Positions 19,019 through 27,734 of a stretch of DNA of 64,000 nt are shown here, in pieces. How positions within the stretch are numbered: the stretch's first letter is position 1; the number at the start of each line of letters is the position of its first letter. This DNA is from Terasakiispira papahanaumokuakeensis (lineage in GTDB: Bacteria > Pseudomonadota > Gammaproteobacteria > Pseudomonadales > Halomonadaceae): contig NZ_MDTQ01000001.1 in NCBI RefSeq assembly GCF_001709345.1, forward strand, positions 62,001 through 126,000. Reading direction: 5' to 3'. The notes under the pieces were generated by a model, which worked only from the letters and a program-made list of their open reading frames with translations, was not told the origin of the DNA and made no database searches. A program made the position numbers and the translations under genes.

Positions 19019-19975
19019 ATGTATGCATCTCAATTATCCGCCACTCATGTTGATACCGTGTCACTTTCGGAACCTGAATATGACGTGATTGACCCGCGCT
19101 TTCGCCGACTGATATTACCGAATACGCAATTGGAATGCTTATTCACAGGCTGTCGTTGGGCGGAGGGGCCGGTTTGGTTTAATGACGGTGGCTACTTGCT
19201 GTGGAGCGATATTCCGAATGAACGCATCTTGCGTTGGTTGCCGGAGGTCGGGGTGTCGACTTATCGTCGTTCATCAAATTATGCCAATGGTCATACCCGT
19301 GATCGTCAAGGCCGCTTGGTCAGCTGCCAACATGGCACGCGCAGTGTGACCCGAACAGAACTGGATGGCCGGATCACCACACTGGCCGATGCGTATCAGG
19401 GGAAACGACTGAACTCGCCCAATGATGTGGTGGTGCACCGGGATGGTTCTATTTGGTTCAGTGATCCGACTTACGGCATTCTTACCGACTATGAAGGTTT
19501 TCAGGCAGAACCGGAGCAAACCGGTTCTCATGTCTATCGGATTGACGGTCACACGGGGGAAGTGACGTGTGTCGGTGATGATTTCCAGCAGCCAAATGGC
19601 TTAGCCTTCTCGCCGGATTTCAGTCGACTTTATGTGGCGGATTCTGCCCGTACGCATGATCCCGACGGCGCTCATCATATCCGTGAATTTGAGTTGGATT
19701 CCCAGGGCCGCTTGGGGACTTCGCGGATCTTTGCCGAAATCGAACCGGGAATTCCCGATGGTCTGCGCTTAGATGTTGAAGGGAATGTCTGGACCAGCGC
19801 TGGAGATGGTATCCAGTGCTTTTCGCCAGAGGGGACTTTGTTGGGGAAAATCTTTATCCCTGAAGTGGTCTCGAATCTGACCTTTGGTGGCCTGAAAAAT
19901 AATCGCTTATTTATTACCGCCAACACCTCGGTGTATTCAATTTTTGTCGGCGTTCGGGGGGCTCAAACCCTCTAA
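19019..19975 (+). CDS. SMP-30/gluconolactonase-family lactonase
   Basis: 318 aa from the ATG at 19019, preceded by GGAAGGAG. Six-bladed beta-propeller of the SMP-30/gluconolactonase/LRE family, which hydrolyses sugar lactones with a divalent metal. Recognisable segments are CRWAEGPVWF (metal-ligand Glu near residue 47), LNSPNDVVVHRDGSIWFSDP (near 130) and QPNGLAFSPDFSRLYVADS (near 190), which match the Glu, Asn, Asn and Asp ligand arrangement of the family. No signal peptide is seen, so it acts in the cytoplasm. As the last gene of the sugar ABC operon, it probably opens a lactone formed from the imported sugar; the sugar is not identified. Confidence 0.88.
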   Translation: MYASQLSATHVDTVSLSEPEYDVIDPRFRRLILPNTQLECLFTGCRWAEGPVWFNDGGYLLWSDIPNERILRWLPEVGVSTYRRSSNYANGHTRDRQGRLVSCQHGTRSVTRTELDGRITTLADAYQGKRLNSPNDVVVHRDGSIWFSDPTYGILTDYEGFQAEPEQTGSHVYRIDGHTGEVTCVGDDFQQPNGLAFSPDFSRLYVADSARTHDPDGAHHIREFELDSQGRLGTSRIFAEIEPGIPDGLRLDVEGNVWTSAGDGIQCFSPEGTLLGKIFIPEVVSNLTFGGLKNNRLFITANTSVYSIFVGVRGAQTL

Positions 19976-20008
19976 GTGTTTTATGCCCTAAGTGTTCTAT
20001 GTCCTAAC
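19970..20008. repeat. Imperfect 16-bp tandem repeat at the end of the lactonase gene
   Basis: CCCTAAGTGTTCTATG-like units recur from the last codons of the lactonase gene (CTCTAAGTGTTTTATG) to about 20008. The lactonase stop TAA lies in the first unit and is copied in the next two. Confidence 0.6.
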
Positions 20009-20056
20009 AAAACGTATTGGCATGGCGGTCATGGTGACCGCCATGCTGAGCCGAAG

Positions 20057-21469
20057 TTAGTGTGAGCTCTCAGCCGGAACCAGCTTGCCTGGGTTCATCA
20101 GGTTGTGCGGGTCTAGCGCCTGCTTGATACTGCGCATCATGGCCAAATAGGCATCGCCATGCTCGGTTTGCATAAAGTTGAGTTTGCCATATCCAATACC
20201 ATGTTCGCCGGTACAGGTTCCCCCTAAACGTAATGCGCGCTCGACCATCCGGTCATGCAATCGGTTGGCCTCAGTAACTTCATCGGGGTTATTCGGATCG
20301 AGCAAGATGAGCGTATGGAAATTGCCATCTCCAACATGACCAACAATCGGGCAGGTTAAAGGGCTGGCATCACAGTCTTCGCGGGTTTCCCTAATGGCTT
20401 CAGCCAAACGCGAGATAGGCACACAGACATCGGTCGGCATACCTGATTTGCCCGGTTGGAAGTTCATGGCGGCGTAATAGGCTTTATGACGTGCAGCCCA
20501 TAGTGCATTCCGATCTTCCTGGCGGCTGGCCCATTGAAACGCTTGAGCGCCGAAATCCTGAGCAATGGCTTCTACTTGTTCGGCTTGCTCTTGAGTCGAG
20601 GCCGGTGTGCCATGAAATTCAAAAAATAACATAGGGGCTTCAGGGTGTTGCATATTGGCATAGCGGTTGATGGCTTTCATTTGTAGCTCATCAAGCAATT
20701 CAATGCGCGCGACAGGAATCCCCATTTGTATGGTCTGAATCACGGTATCCACAGCCGCATCCACACTTGGGAAAGCACAGGTCGCAGCACTCATGGCTTC
20801 AGGAATGCCATAAAGACGCAGGCTCACTTCAGTGATGATGCCCAGGGTGCCCTCGGAACCGACAAATAAACGGGTTAAGTCATAACCTGCAGATGATTTC
20901 CGTGCTCGGTTGCCTGTTCGAATGATGTCACCTTGGGCGGTGACCACCGTGAGGTTCAATACATTGTCGCGCATGGTGCCATAGCGTACTGCGTTGGTAC
21001 CTGAAGCACGGGTAGCGGCCATACCGCCAATTGAGGCATTAGCGCCGGGGTCAATGGGAAAGAACAAGCCGGTAGCCCGTAAGTCTTGGTTGAGTTGCTC
21101 ACGGGTCACGCCCGCTTGTACCCGACAGTCCAGATCTTCGGCATTGACCTCTAAAATCTGATCCATTTGGGAGAGATCAATACAAATCCCGCCATGAATC
21201 GCCGCGATATGACCTTCAAGCGATGAGCCACAGCCAAACGGGATAATCGGCACTTGATGTTCTGCACAGTGCTTGACGATGGTGGCGACTTCTTCGGTGC
21301 TGCGTGCAAACGCCACCGCATCAGGGGGAGAGGCCTGATGCCAGCCTTCATCGGTACCATGCTGAGTGAGAATCGCGGTGTTGGTGCTGAGTCGATCACC
21401 CAATAATTGACGTAATGTATCCAGCAGCGGCTCAGGGACTGTAATGCGTTCGAAAACATGGTCTGACAT
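20057..21469 (-). CDS. FAD-linked D-lactate dehydrogenase/glycolate oxidase-type flavoprotein
   Basis: 470 aa. FAD-binding type 4 domain in the N-terminal half: PFGCGSSLEGH (residues 77-87) contacts the FAD pyrophosphate, and SIGGMAATRASGTNAVRYG (near 147) is the second nucleotide motif. The C-terminal half is the FAD-oxidase C domain, with CPIVGHVGDGNFH (metal/substrate His) and GGTCTGEHGIGYGK. This architecture oxidises D-2-hydroxy acids, most often D-lactate, passing electrons to cytochrome c or quinone. It resembles the mitochondrial-type D-lactate dehydrogenase more than GlcD, whose partners glcE and glcF are absent here. It stands alone; an operator-like palindrome lies in its promoter region. 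Confidence 0.85.
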   Translation of the reverse strand: MSDHVFERITVPEPLLDTLRQLLGDRLSTNTAILTQHGTDEGWHQASPPDAVAFARSTEEVATIVKHCAEHQVPIIPFGCGSSLEGHIAAIHGGICIDLSQMDQILEVNAEDLDCRVQAGVTREQLNQDLRATGLFFPIDPGANASIGGMAATRASGTNAVRYGTMRDNVLNLTVVTAQGDIIRTGNRARKSSAGYDLTRLFVGSEGTLGIITEVSLRLYGIPEAMSAATCAFPSVDAAVDTVIQTIQMGIPVARIELLDELQMKAINRYANMQHPEAPMLFFEFHGTPASTQEQAEQVEAIAQDFGAQAFQWASRQEDRNALWAARHKAYYAAMNFQPGKSGMPTDVCVPISRLAEAIRETREDCDASPLTCPIVGHVGDGNFHTLILLDPNNPDEVTEANRLHDRMVERALRLGGTCTGEHGIGYGKLNFMQTEHGDAYLAMMRSIKQALDPHNLMNPGKLVPAESSH

Positions 21470-21573
21470 GAATCATCCTTCTTGTGTCATACAGGCGCCC
21501 AGCGATGAGCGGTGTGAAAGTAGAAAATAGAGGGGGTCGCCGTCAGTTAGAGACTGATCTTGGGATAGGCATT

Positions 21574-21598
21574 AATGGCATGCCATTTAAACCGGTTT
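21574..21598. promoter_or_regulatory. Adjacent palindromes upstream of the D-lactate dehydrogenase-like gene
   Basis: AATGGCATGCCATT (21574-21587) is a perfect 14-bp palindrome and AAACCGGTTT (21589-21598) a perfect 10-bp one, about 105-130 bp before the start of the flavoprotein gene. A regulator site is plausible but unassigned. Confidence 0.4.
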
Positions 21599-21696
21599 TA
21601 CCATACGCCGATTCATCTATATTGGCTATTCACTGAAATGAGCGGCGATAAACAAGACTGAATAGATGAGCCCAACTGAATTGAGCCTCGGCTGGG

Positions 21697-22140
21697 TTAA
21701 CCTCTTTCGTCTTTGGCTGAGTGCATCACGATGTGAGTACTGATGGCGCTGACATGAGGTTGTGTGCCGAGAATGTCGGTGTGGAAATACTTGTAATGGG
21801 CTAAGTCTCGCGCTTCGACTCGAAGCAAGTACTCAAAGCGACCGGCCACATTGTGACATTCCACGACTTCATCAGCGATGTACATGGCTCTTTCGAAGTT
21901 TTCCTGAGCGGTTTTGGTATGTGATGACAGCCCCACCGTGATATAGGCTAAAAATCCTTTGCCCATCTGTTCTGGATCGGTGATCACGCGATACCCTCGA
22001 ATAACACCGCTTTCTTCTAAGGCTTGTACGCGACGTAAACAGGCGGAAGGGGACAGGTTAACGGCTTGTGCCAGTTGCACATTGCTCATGCGGGCATCTT
22101 GCTGAAGGGTTTGCAATATCTTGCGGTCTAGTGTGTCCAT
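21697..22140 (-). CDS. Lrp/AsnC-family transcriptional regulator
   Basis: 147 aa from MDTLDRKIL; an in-frame TTG at 22164 would add eight residues. The N-terminal AsnC-type helix-turn-helix covers residues 3-60 (DARMSNVQLAQAVNLSPSAC, then RRVQALEESGVIRGYR). The C-terminal RAM/effector domain follows, with AYITVGL and the usual Gly-Asp region changed to NVAGRFEYLLRVEA. Such proteins bind amino acids and control transport or catabolism. It is divergent from a LysE/RhtB exporter gene, the classic arrangement for an amino-acid-responsive regulator of its neighbour's promoter. Confidence 0.92.
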   Translation of the reverse strand: MDTLDRKILQTLQQDARMSNVQLAQAVNLSPSACLRRVQALEESGVIRGYRVITDPEQMGKGFLAYITVGLSSHTKTAQENFERAMYIADEVVECHNVAGRFEYLLRVEARDLAHYKYFHTDILGTQPHVSAISTHIVMHSAKDERG

Positions 22141-22343
22141 AATCGCTGTTTGTTGTGTCGGCAATCGATTTTAGAGTTGTTTGAGTCAAAAATTGTGCAG
22201 TTTGTTTTTTAAAATTGTGTTTGTTGCGGCCCGTTCAGACTTTAACGCAATTTGAGTCTTGAGTTCAAAAGCTTAAGGGCTCGAATGTTCAAAGGCTCAA
22301 AAAACAGACCGCTCAAAAGTCACTCACTCAAAGACCCCTATTG

Positions 22344-22946
22344 ATGAATATCTCGATCTTAATTGCGCTCACGGCTTTTGCATTTGTCACGACCGTCACC
22401 CCAGGGCCGAATAATTTAATGCTCATGGCCTCGGGGGCCAACTTCGGATTTAAGCGAACATTGCCGCATATGATGGGGATTGTGCTTGGGTTTACATTGC
22501 TGATTTTGATTGTCGGTAGCGGCCTGATGGCGCTGTTTGAGACCTACCCGGTATTGAGCACCGTGCTCAGTATGGTCTCGGCTGTTTATTTACTTTGGTT
22601 GGCTTGGAAAGTGGCCACCGCCGCCCCGTTAAAAGAGGCCGCAGCGGCGGGGTCTCCGATGACTTTTATGCAGGCCGCTGCCTTTCAGTGGGTGAACCCC
22701 AAAGCCTGGGCTATGGGGTTCTCTGCTACCACCTTGTATGCCCCCGAGCAAACGTTGGGGGCCGCGTTATGGGTGGCGGGGGCTTTCGGCCTGGTGGCGT
22801 TCCCAGCGATTGCAGTATGGGCTTGGCTGGGGATGATCTTGCGCCAGTGGTTGAAGAGCCCTTTGCGGTATCGCGTGTTTAATGTGACGATGGCGTTACT
22901 GCTGGTGGCCTCTTTATACCCCGTAGTGGGTATGAATATGGGGTGA
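22344..22946 (+). CDS. LysE/RhtB-family amino-acid exporter
   Basis: 200 aa inner-membrane protein with about six hydrophobic segments. The N-terminal motif VTPGPNNLMLMASGANFGFK is the LysE/RhtB signature, and QAAAFQWVNPKAWAMGF (near residue 111) is the second conserved block. It exports amino acids such as lysine, homoserine, threonine or leucine when they accumulate; the substrate cannot be read from sequence. The divergent Lrp-family gene is the likely regulator. The ATG at 22344 is chosen over a TTG three bases earlier. The ~200-bp spacer is rich in CTCAAA-like degenerate repeats. Confidence 0.9.
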   Translation: MNISILIALTAFAFVTTVTPGPNNLMLMASGANFGFKRTLPHMMGIVLGFTLLILIVGSGLMALFETYPVLSTVLSMVSAVYLLWLAWKVATAAPLKEAAAAGSPMTFMQAAAFQWVNPKAWAMGFSATTLYAPEQTLGAALWVAGAFGLVAFPAIAVWAWLGMILRQWLKSPLRYRVFNVTMALLLVASLYPVVGMNMG

Positions 22947-22961
22947 GTGATCAGCCCTGTT

Positions 22962-23606
22962 TTACTGGGATGGGCTGGTGTGATCAATGGGGGCGTGATC
23001 ATAGTCGATTTCGCCCCACTGACGCGTTAATGGTTTCACGCCCGCCCAGATCGGTAAGGCCATATCGGCGGCATCATCGACCGGCCCCCCAGTTCTCAAT
23101 TTCCCCGACATTTCTGTTAACTCAAAAGCCAGCACATCGGTTGCCTTGAGTTCATTCTCGTTCGGCGGTCGGGCCTCCTGCGATCGGCCAGTGCTGAATT
23201 TTTCCAGCATCAAATCGAGTAATCGACGCTTTTCTTGAGGTTCAATAATCGGTTTGGCGTAACCGTAAATAATCACGCTACGGTAATTGACCGAGTGATG
23301 GAATGCTGAGCGGGCAAAGACAATACCATCCAGCAGCGTCACGCCAATACAGGCCTCCGCACCTTCAATAAGCGCACGAAAGAGTCCATTTTTACTTGAG
23401 CCATGAATATATAAGCGATCCCCTTCACGCCAGTGAAGGGTGGGCTGTAACCCGGTGTGGTCAGCCTGTTGCGCGGCCACATGACAGACAAATGCCTCAT
23501 CTAGGATGGCGTATAGCGTGGCTTGGTCATAATGGGCCTTTTTCGCCCCCCGCTTAACTTGTGTTTTCTGTGTGGGGGCGCTGGGGGGATTGGATGGACG
23601 TTGCAT
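22962..23606 (-). CDS. PPOX-family flavin-nucleotide-binding protein
   Basis: 214 aa. Pyridoxamine 5'-phosphate oxidase-like split-barrel protein of the group annotated as flavin-nucleotide-binding proteins. LYAILDEAFVCHVA, LYIHGSSKNGLFRAL and VNYRSVIIYGYAK match the strands and FMN phosphate contacts of the family. It lacks the full PdxH motif set, so true PNP/PMP oxidase activity is not implied. It is divergent from a MocR-type regulator gene with a 136-bp spacer that contains an inverted repeat. This PPOX/MocR pairing is common and suggests a role in vitamin B6 or a B6-like metabolite. Confidence 0.85.
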   Translation of the reverse strand: MQRPSNPPSAPTQKTQVKRGAKKAHYDQATLYAILDEAFVCHVAAQQADHTGLQPTLHWREGDRLYIHGSSKNGLFRALIEGAEACIGVTLLDGIVFARSAFHHSVNYRSVIIYGYAKPIIEPQEKRRLLDLMLEKFSTGRSQEARPPNENELKATDVLAFELTEMSGKLRTGGPVDDAADMALPIWAGVKPLTRQWGEIDYDHAPIDHTSPSQ

Positions 23607-23646
23607 GATGATCTCCTCAACAAGAGATTTGACTGTACGTTAGCTT

Positions 23647-23691
23647 TTGGGTCTCTATAAGACCCAATTTTGTATTATCGTTTAGGCCCAA
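23647..23691. promoter_or_regulatory. Likely MocR operator in the PPOX/MocR divergent spacer
   Basis: TTGGGTCT (23647-23654) and AGACCCAA (23660-23667) form a perfect 8-bp inverted repeat with a 5-bp spacer. A third half-site, AGGCCCAA (23684-23691), repeats the right arm in direct orientation 24 bp on. MocR regulators often bind such mixed direct and inverted sites. Binding is inferred. Confidence 0.6.
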
Positions 23692-23742
23692 TGGTCTGGA
23701 GCCATAGGGTGATCTACCTGGAAAATGGTGTGGAGATGAGGC

Positions 23743-25182
23743 ATGCGTGAATCGGCGTCAGGGCGTAGCGAACTTGGCCTCTATTTAGCATTAGATGAGC
23801 AGCCAAGCCATTTGCCGCAGTACCGGCGCTTATTTATGGCATTGCGCGATATGATCTTATCGGGGGATCTACCTTCCGGTCGTCAGTTGCCGCCAACGCG
23901 CCAGTTAGCCTCAATTTTGGGCATCTCACGCAATACGGCTAAGTCAGCTTATGAGCAGTTGCAGGCGGAGGGATTTATTCACGCCCGCCCGGGCCGAGGG
24001 AGCGAGGTCGCTCGGTTACCCGAGCGGCATCAGGCATCGCATGCGACTACACCGGTTAAGTGTCAGACTTTAGTGGCTGCAGAAGTGAGGGCAGAAGTGG
24101 CGGCCGAGCCCCGCACTCTGCCATTACAGCCTGCTATTCCTGCGTTGGATGCCTTTCCCCTCAACCGGTGGCGTCAATGTCTGGCGCGCGCCAGTGGAAG
24201 CCCTCATTTGTTGGCCAGCCCGCCTGCGGGAGAGCCTTTATTACGTGCCCAGATTGCTCAATGGTTGGCACGGCAAAGAGGCATGCGGGTGTCGCCGGAG
24301 CAGATTGTCGTGACCTCGGGTTCACAGCAAGGGCTGGATTTGATTGCGCGTCACTTACTGACGCCAGGGGATAAGGTGGTGCTCGAAACACCAGGCTTTC
24401 CCGGGACAGCACATTCAATGGCGGCGGCAGGGGGTGACTGCCTCTTTTGGCCGCAGCAGGCTTTGGCTCAGGCTCAATTACCCCCGACGGCACGGCTTTT
24501 ACTGGTGACGCCTTCGCGTAACTTCCCGCTGGGACATTCATTGGATGCCCATGCCCGTTTGGCTTTATTGCAATGGGCTGATGATGTCGGGGCCTGGATT
24601 ATTGAAGATGACTATGACTCTGAATTTGCCGTCGGCGAAGCCCATACCTCACTTTTTTCGTTAAGTGCTCACCCGCGTGTTATTTATACCGGGACTTTCA
24701 GTCGTACCATGTTTCCTGGTTTACGCCTGGGGTATTTGGTCTTGCCAGAAGATCAAGTGGAGGCAGTGCTTCAATTGCGCCGTTATGCGGATGGTGGCTT
24801 GTCATCATTGACTCAACGGGCCTTAGGCCTCTGGATGGCTGAAGGTCACTATGATCGTCATTTAAGCCGGATGAAGCGGCTGTATGCCAAGCGGAGAAGC
24901 CAGTTACTCTCACTGTTATCCGAGACGCCTGCCTCTGATTGGCCTTGTTTGGATGCGGGGGGTGGGATTCACTTGGTCTTAGGATTACCCGTCACCTGGA
25001 GTGATCGGGCGTTGGAAGCTCGACTCGCGGCTGTGGGCGTGGGCAGTCGGGCACTGAGCCTTTATCAAGCCGCAACTGATCAACAAGCCCGGCAAGGGAT
25101 TGTGCTAGGGTTTGCAGGCTGGGATCAAACGGTGATGCGTGCTGCGGTAATGCAATTGGCGCGTGTGTTGAATGAGCATTAA
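23743..25182 (+). CDS. MocR-type regulator: GntR winged helix fused to aminotransferase domain, PLP lysine replaced
   Basis: 479 aa. The GntR-type winged helix covers about residues 20-90 (LPPTRQLASILGISRNTAKS). The rest is an aminotransferase class I/II domain with VTSGSQQGLD, LLVTPSRNFPLG and IIEDDYDSEF. MocR proteins such as PdxR and GabR sense PLP through a lysine in a GTFSK motif. Here the motif reads GTFSRTMFPGLRLGY, with Arg (codon CGT at 24703-24705, residue 321) in place of that lysine, so an internal aldimine with PLP should not form. It is divergent from the PPOX gene and probably controls that promoter. Confidence 0.9.
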   Translation: MRESASGRSELGLYLALDEQPSHLPQYRRLFMALRDMILSGDLPSGRQLPPTRQLASILGISRNTAKSAYEQLQAEGFIHARPGRGSEVARLPERHQASHATTPVKCQTLVAAEVRAEVAAEPRTLPLQPAIPALDAFPLNRWRQCLARASGSPHLLASPPAGEPLLRAQIAQWLARQRGMRVSPEQIVVTSGSQQGLDLIARHLLTPGDKVVLETPGFPGTAHSMAAAGGDCLFWPQQALAQAQLPPTARLLLVTPSRNFPLGHSLDAHARLALLQWADDVGAWIIEDDYDSEFAVGEAHTSLFSLSAHPRVIYTGTFSRTMFPGLRLGYLVLPEDQVEAVLQLRRYADGGLSSLTQRALGLWMAEGHYDRHLSRMKRLYAKRRSQLLSLLSETPASDWPCLDAGGGIHLVLGLPVTWSDRALEARLAAVGVGSRALSLYQAATDQQARQGIVLGFAGWDQTVMRAAVMQLARVLNEH

Positions 25183-25212
25183 TGGTCAATCAAGAGATTT
25201 TTCTGATGCGAG

Positions 25213-25233
25213 ATATTCATATCGAATATTTTT
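25213..25233 (+). terminator. Weak AT-rich terminator after the MocR gene
   Basis: ATATTC (25213-25218) and GAATAT (25224-25229) can pair around a 5-nt loop, followed by five T. The stem is weak. A second small ACCC/GGGT hairpin with ATTTTT follows near 25250. Confidence 0.35.
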
Positions 25234-25499
25234 ATGGTTGTTATGACCCTTTCGGGTATTTTTGACCTACTCAGACAGGGTAAATATGACCTTGCATTCT
25301 TTTAAAATGCCTTTTAATCCGTGTTTGAGTTGTTGGCACGTGTTTTGAATTACCCCCTCCTAGTTAATAAGACAATGCTGGCCCCTGCCTGATCTGAAAC
25401 ATGGCTTTTGTTCACTTCGGGATGAATGACGCAACTTATTACTCATAAGTAAAAGCCATTCTGACAAGGCAGAGGTCCTCTTCAGGTTAAGGGGTCGAT

Positions 25500-26627
25500 A
25501 TGTCGCTATGGAATAGGAATAAAACAAAAACGCTGGCGAATCAGTTGGCGGAAGAAAAAAAAGAAAATGAACACTTAACCCAACTGTTGGCAGCGTCTCG
25601 TCAACATGAGCAACAATTACAATTTGAGATTGATGCGTTAAACGAAAAGCAGCAATGGCATCAGCGTGTTGTTTCTCAGTTGTTATCTTTTGATCAGTCG
25701 TTAAAGAGTGTGACAACAGCGTTTTATAATTTAAATACTGCGCTTGATACTGCCAATAATTTAATGGATAAAACGCACTCTGAAAGCCGCTTAAGTCATC
25801 AAAGATTCAATGAAGCTCATAATGAGTTGCATCAACTTTTTGCACAGCTGGAGGATATTAATCACCGACAAAAACAGTTGAGTCGGCAAGCGGATGCGAT
25901 CAATGAGAGTGTGCTGTGTATTGAGAATGTCGCCGCACAAACAAACCTGCTGGCTTTAAATGCGGCGATAGAGGCTGCTAGAGCAGGCGAGGAGGGACGA
26001 GGTTTTGCCGTGGTTGCTGAAGAGGTCAGGGCTTTGGCTTCCAACTCCGCAGGGGCTGCTCATACGATTGGTGAACAAGTGGAAAATATTCACCAAGCGT
26101 CGACATTGAATAGTCAGCAGTTGGATGACATTGATCAGCAAGTGATGAAAGCGCAAACCTTGTTAGGGCATGCCGGTACATGTCTGACTGCTGTCGATCA
26201 ACGCTGCCAAGAAGTTTCCCATTCGATCCAGTTTGGCACTGATTTATCTCATGTTGAGTTAGCATCGTTAGATGAGTTGAGATTGAAGTTTGCTGTTTAC
26301 AAGCAAATGTTTGGGCTAGAGCCGCTAAGCCCGATTGTTAGCTCTGAAGCGTGTTTATTAGGGCAGTGGTATCAACAGAAAAATAATGACTCATTAGCTC
26401 AATTGGCGATCACTTTTGAAACCCCCCATCAACAGACACATCATCATGCTCAGCAAGCACTTATCGCTTATGAAAATGCTCAATGGTCTCAAGCTGTTGA
26501 GCACCTGGAGGGGATGGAGGTTTGTAATCGTCAGGTCATCAGTGCATTAGATGATTATCTACATCAAGTGATGATGATTGATGGGCCAAGAAGAGAGGAT
26601 GCTATAGAAACATTGTCGCCTGTATAA
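25500..26627 (+). CDS. Soluble methyl-accepting chemotaxis protein with C-terminal CZB-like domain
   Basis: 375 aa with no membrane segment, so a cytoplasmic receptor. An N-terminal coiled coil (about residues 12-50) precedes the signalling hairpin, whose tip is conserved: [20 protein letters not shown] (143-162) and [15 protein letters not shown] (166-180). The C-terminus resembles a CZB domain, a zinc or redox/HOCl sensor in receptors such as TlpD: CLLGQWY (C285) and PHQQTHHHA (H310, H314) are present. The first zinc ligand, normally His in a DHxxWK stretch, is Glu here (D258-E259). It stands alone with a ~310-bp upstream spacer; no che genes are nearby. Confidence 0.85.
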   Translation: MSLWNRNKTKTLANQLAEEKKENEHLTQLLAASRQHEQQLQFEIDALNEKQQWHQRVVSQLLSFDQSLKSVTTAFYNLNTALDTANNLMDKTHSESRLSHQRFNEAHNELHQLFAQLEDINHRQKQLSRQADAINESVLCIENVAAQTNLLALNAAIEAARAGEEGRGFAVVAEEVRALASNSAGAAHTIGEQVENIHQASTLNSQQLDDIDQQVMKAQTLLGHAGTCLTAVDQRCQEVSHSIQFGTDLSHVELASLDELRLKFAVYKQMFGLEPLSPIVSSEACLLGQWYQQKNNDSLAQLAITFETPHQQTHHHAQQALIAYENAQWSQAVEHLEGMEVCNRQVISALDDYLHQVMMIDGPRREDAIETLSPV

Positions 26628-26692
26628 TTTGTGAGGGGGTTTTCAGTACTCACACAGAGCAGCCCTTTGCTAGCACGAGATCACTCAATCGC

Positions 26693-27232
26693 TTATGCCG
26701 ACTTGAGCATATCCAAGATGAAGTGAGCCCGTTGATCGGGTGACTGTTGGGGCACTTCGATCAGTTCATAGCCAAAAGTGTGATAGGCGGAGATCATCGC
26801 ATCATAGGTGGCGACGGCTTCGCTAAAGTCTTGTTTGCGTTCAGCATCATTCATAAAAATAGACGCCCAGGGCGGGAAGATAAAAACACGGTGATGGTAT
26901 TGAAGTTGTTGGCAGCTTTGAATCAATGGCGTCGTCAGTGTTAACTGTTCGAGTAAGCTATAGCCATAGACATCGATGACGCCTCTGTCGCAAAAGACGG
27001 GCGGTGTCTGACTGACGCTGGATTCATAGTGTTTAATCTCAGCCTGCAGCATGAGGTCGCGAAAAGCGGTTTTATCTTGCCAAGGTAATGCGGATCCGTT
27101 TGATTCGATTTGGGCTTGGATGATACGGCGCCCCACTTCAGGCGTTGTCGCATAACCGAGCGCTTGAAGGCAGTTAATCACGGTGGTTTTGCCTGATCCC
27201 GGCCCACCCGTGAGGGCGATAGGGTGATCCAT
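26693..27232 (-). CDS. Small AAA/P-loop ATPase (AAA_28-like)
   Basis: 179 aa. A P-loop, GGPGSGKTT, lies at residues 8-16, and a second conserved stretch, VFCDRGVIDVYGYS (near residue 83), supplies the Walker-B-like Asp. The layout matches the AAA_28 group of small NTP-binding proteins that look like nucleoside or metabolite kinases. No substrate-specific motif was recognised. It lies 10 bp downstream of a small membrane-protein gene on the same strand and is probably co-transcribed with it. A kinase role is suggested by the fold only. Confidence 0.75.
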   Translation of the reverse strand: MDHPIALTGGPGSGKTTVINCLQALGYATTPEVGRRIIQAQIESNGSALPWQDKTAFRDLMLQAEIKHYESSVSQTPPVFCDRGVIDVYGYSLLEQLTLTTPLIQSCQQLQYHHRVFIFPPWASIFMNDAERKQDFSEAVATYDAMISAYHTFGYELIEVPQQSPDQRAHFILDMLKSA

Positions 27233-27242
27233 GATGGTTACC

Positions 27243-27662
27243 TTAATCTTTATCCGGTGCTGATTTGAGCTTTACGGACATGGCTTTGAACCAGGCATTG
27301 GAGGCGGGAGTGAACATTAAAATAATCCCAATGATAATCAAGACGTATGATGCGGCTGTGCGCATCGGGAACGCCGTTAAAGGTATCATGTTGCGTGTGT
27401 AGAACGAGATGTTGTAAATGAGTTGAATGGTGATCCAGAGGGTAAACATAATTCGCGCCCAGTGGCGTCCGGTCCAGATTTTATAGAGCAGTAATAAATA
27501 TAAACTATTGAATATTAACTGTATTGACAGGGCTTCTTTGAACCCCGGTTGATGCCTGAAGTCGTAAAGATTAAATAGATTTAATGAGATGCTGAGCAGT
27601 GCAATGATGACGATAAGCGTAATGGATTTTTTAATCGCCTCAGGTCGTCCTTGAATATTCAT
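27243..27662 (-). CDS. Four-helix small membrane protein, function unknown
   Basis: 139 aa. Four hydrophobic segments are visible, at about residues 14-32, 43-60, 68-88 and 100-122, with short loops and a charged C-terminus. No catalytic motif is seen. It precedes the small P-loop ATPase gene by 10 bp on the same strand and probably shares its transcript. I do not recognise a named family. Confidence 0.65.
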   Translation of the reverse strand: MNIQGRPEAIKKSITLIVIIALLSISLNLFNLYDFRHQPGFKEALSIQLIFNSLYLLLLYKIWTGRHWARIMFTLWITIQLIYNISFYTRNMIPLTAFPMRTAASYVLIIIGIILMFTPASNAWFKAMSVKLKSAPDKD

Positions 27663-27734
27663 GTGGTGTGTTTCTCTTATGCTTGTTAACTGATTGTAGT
27701 CAGTAAAGCTGCTGGGTTCGTGAATCTATTGGTA

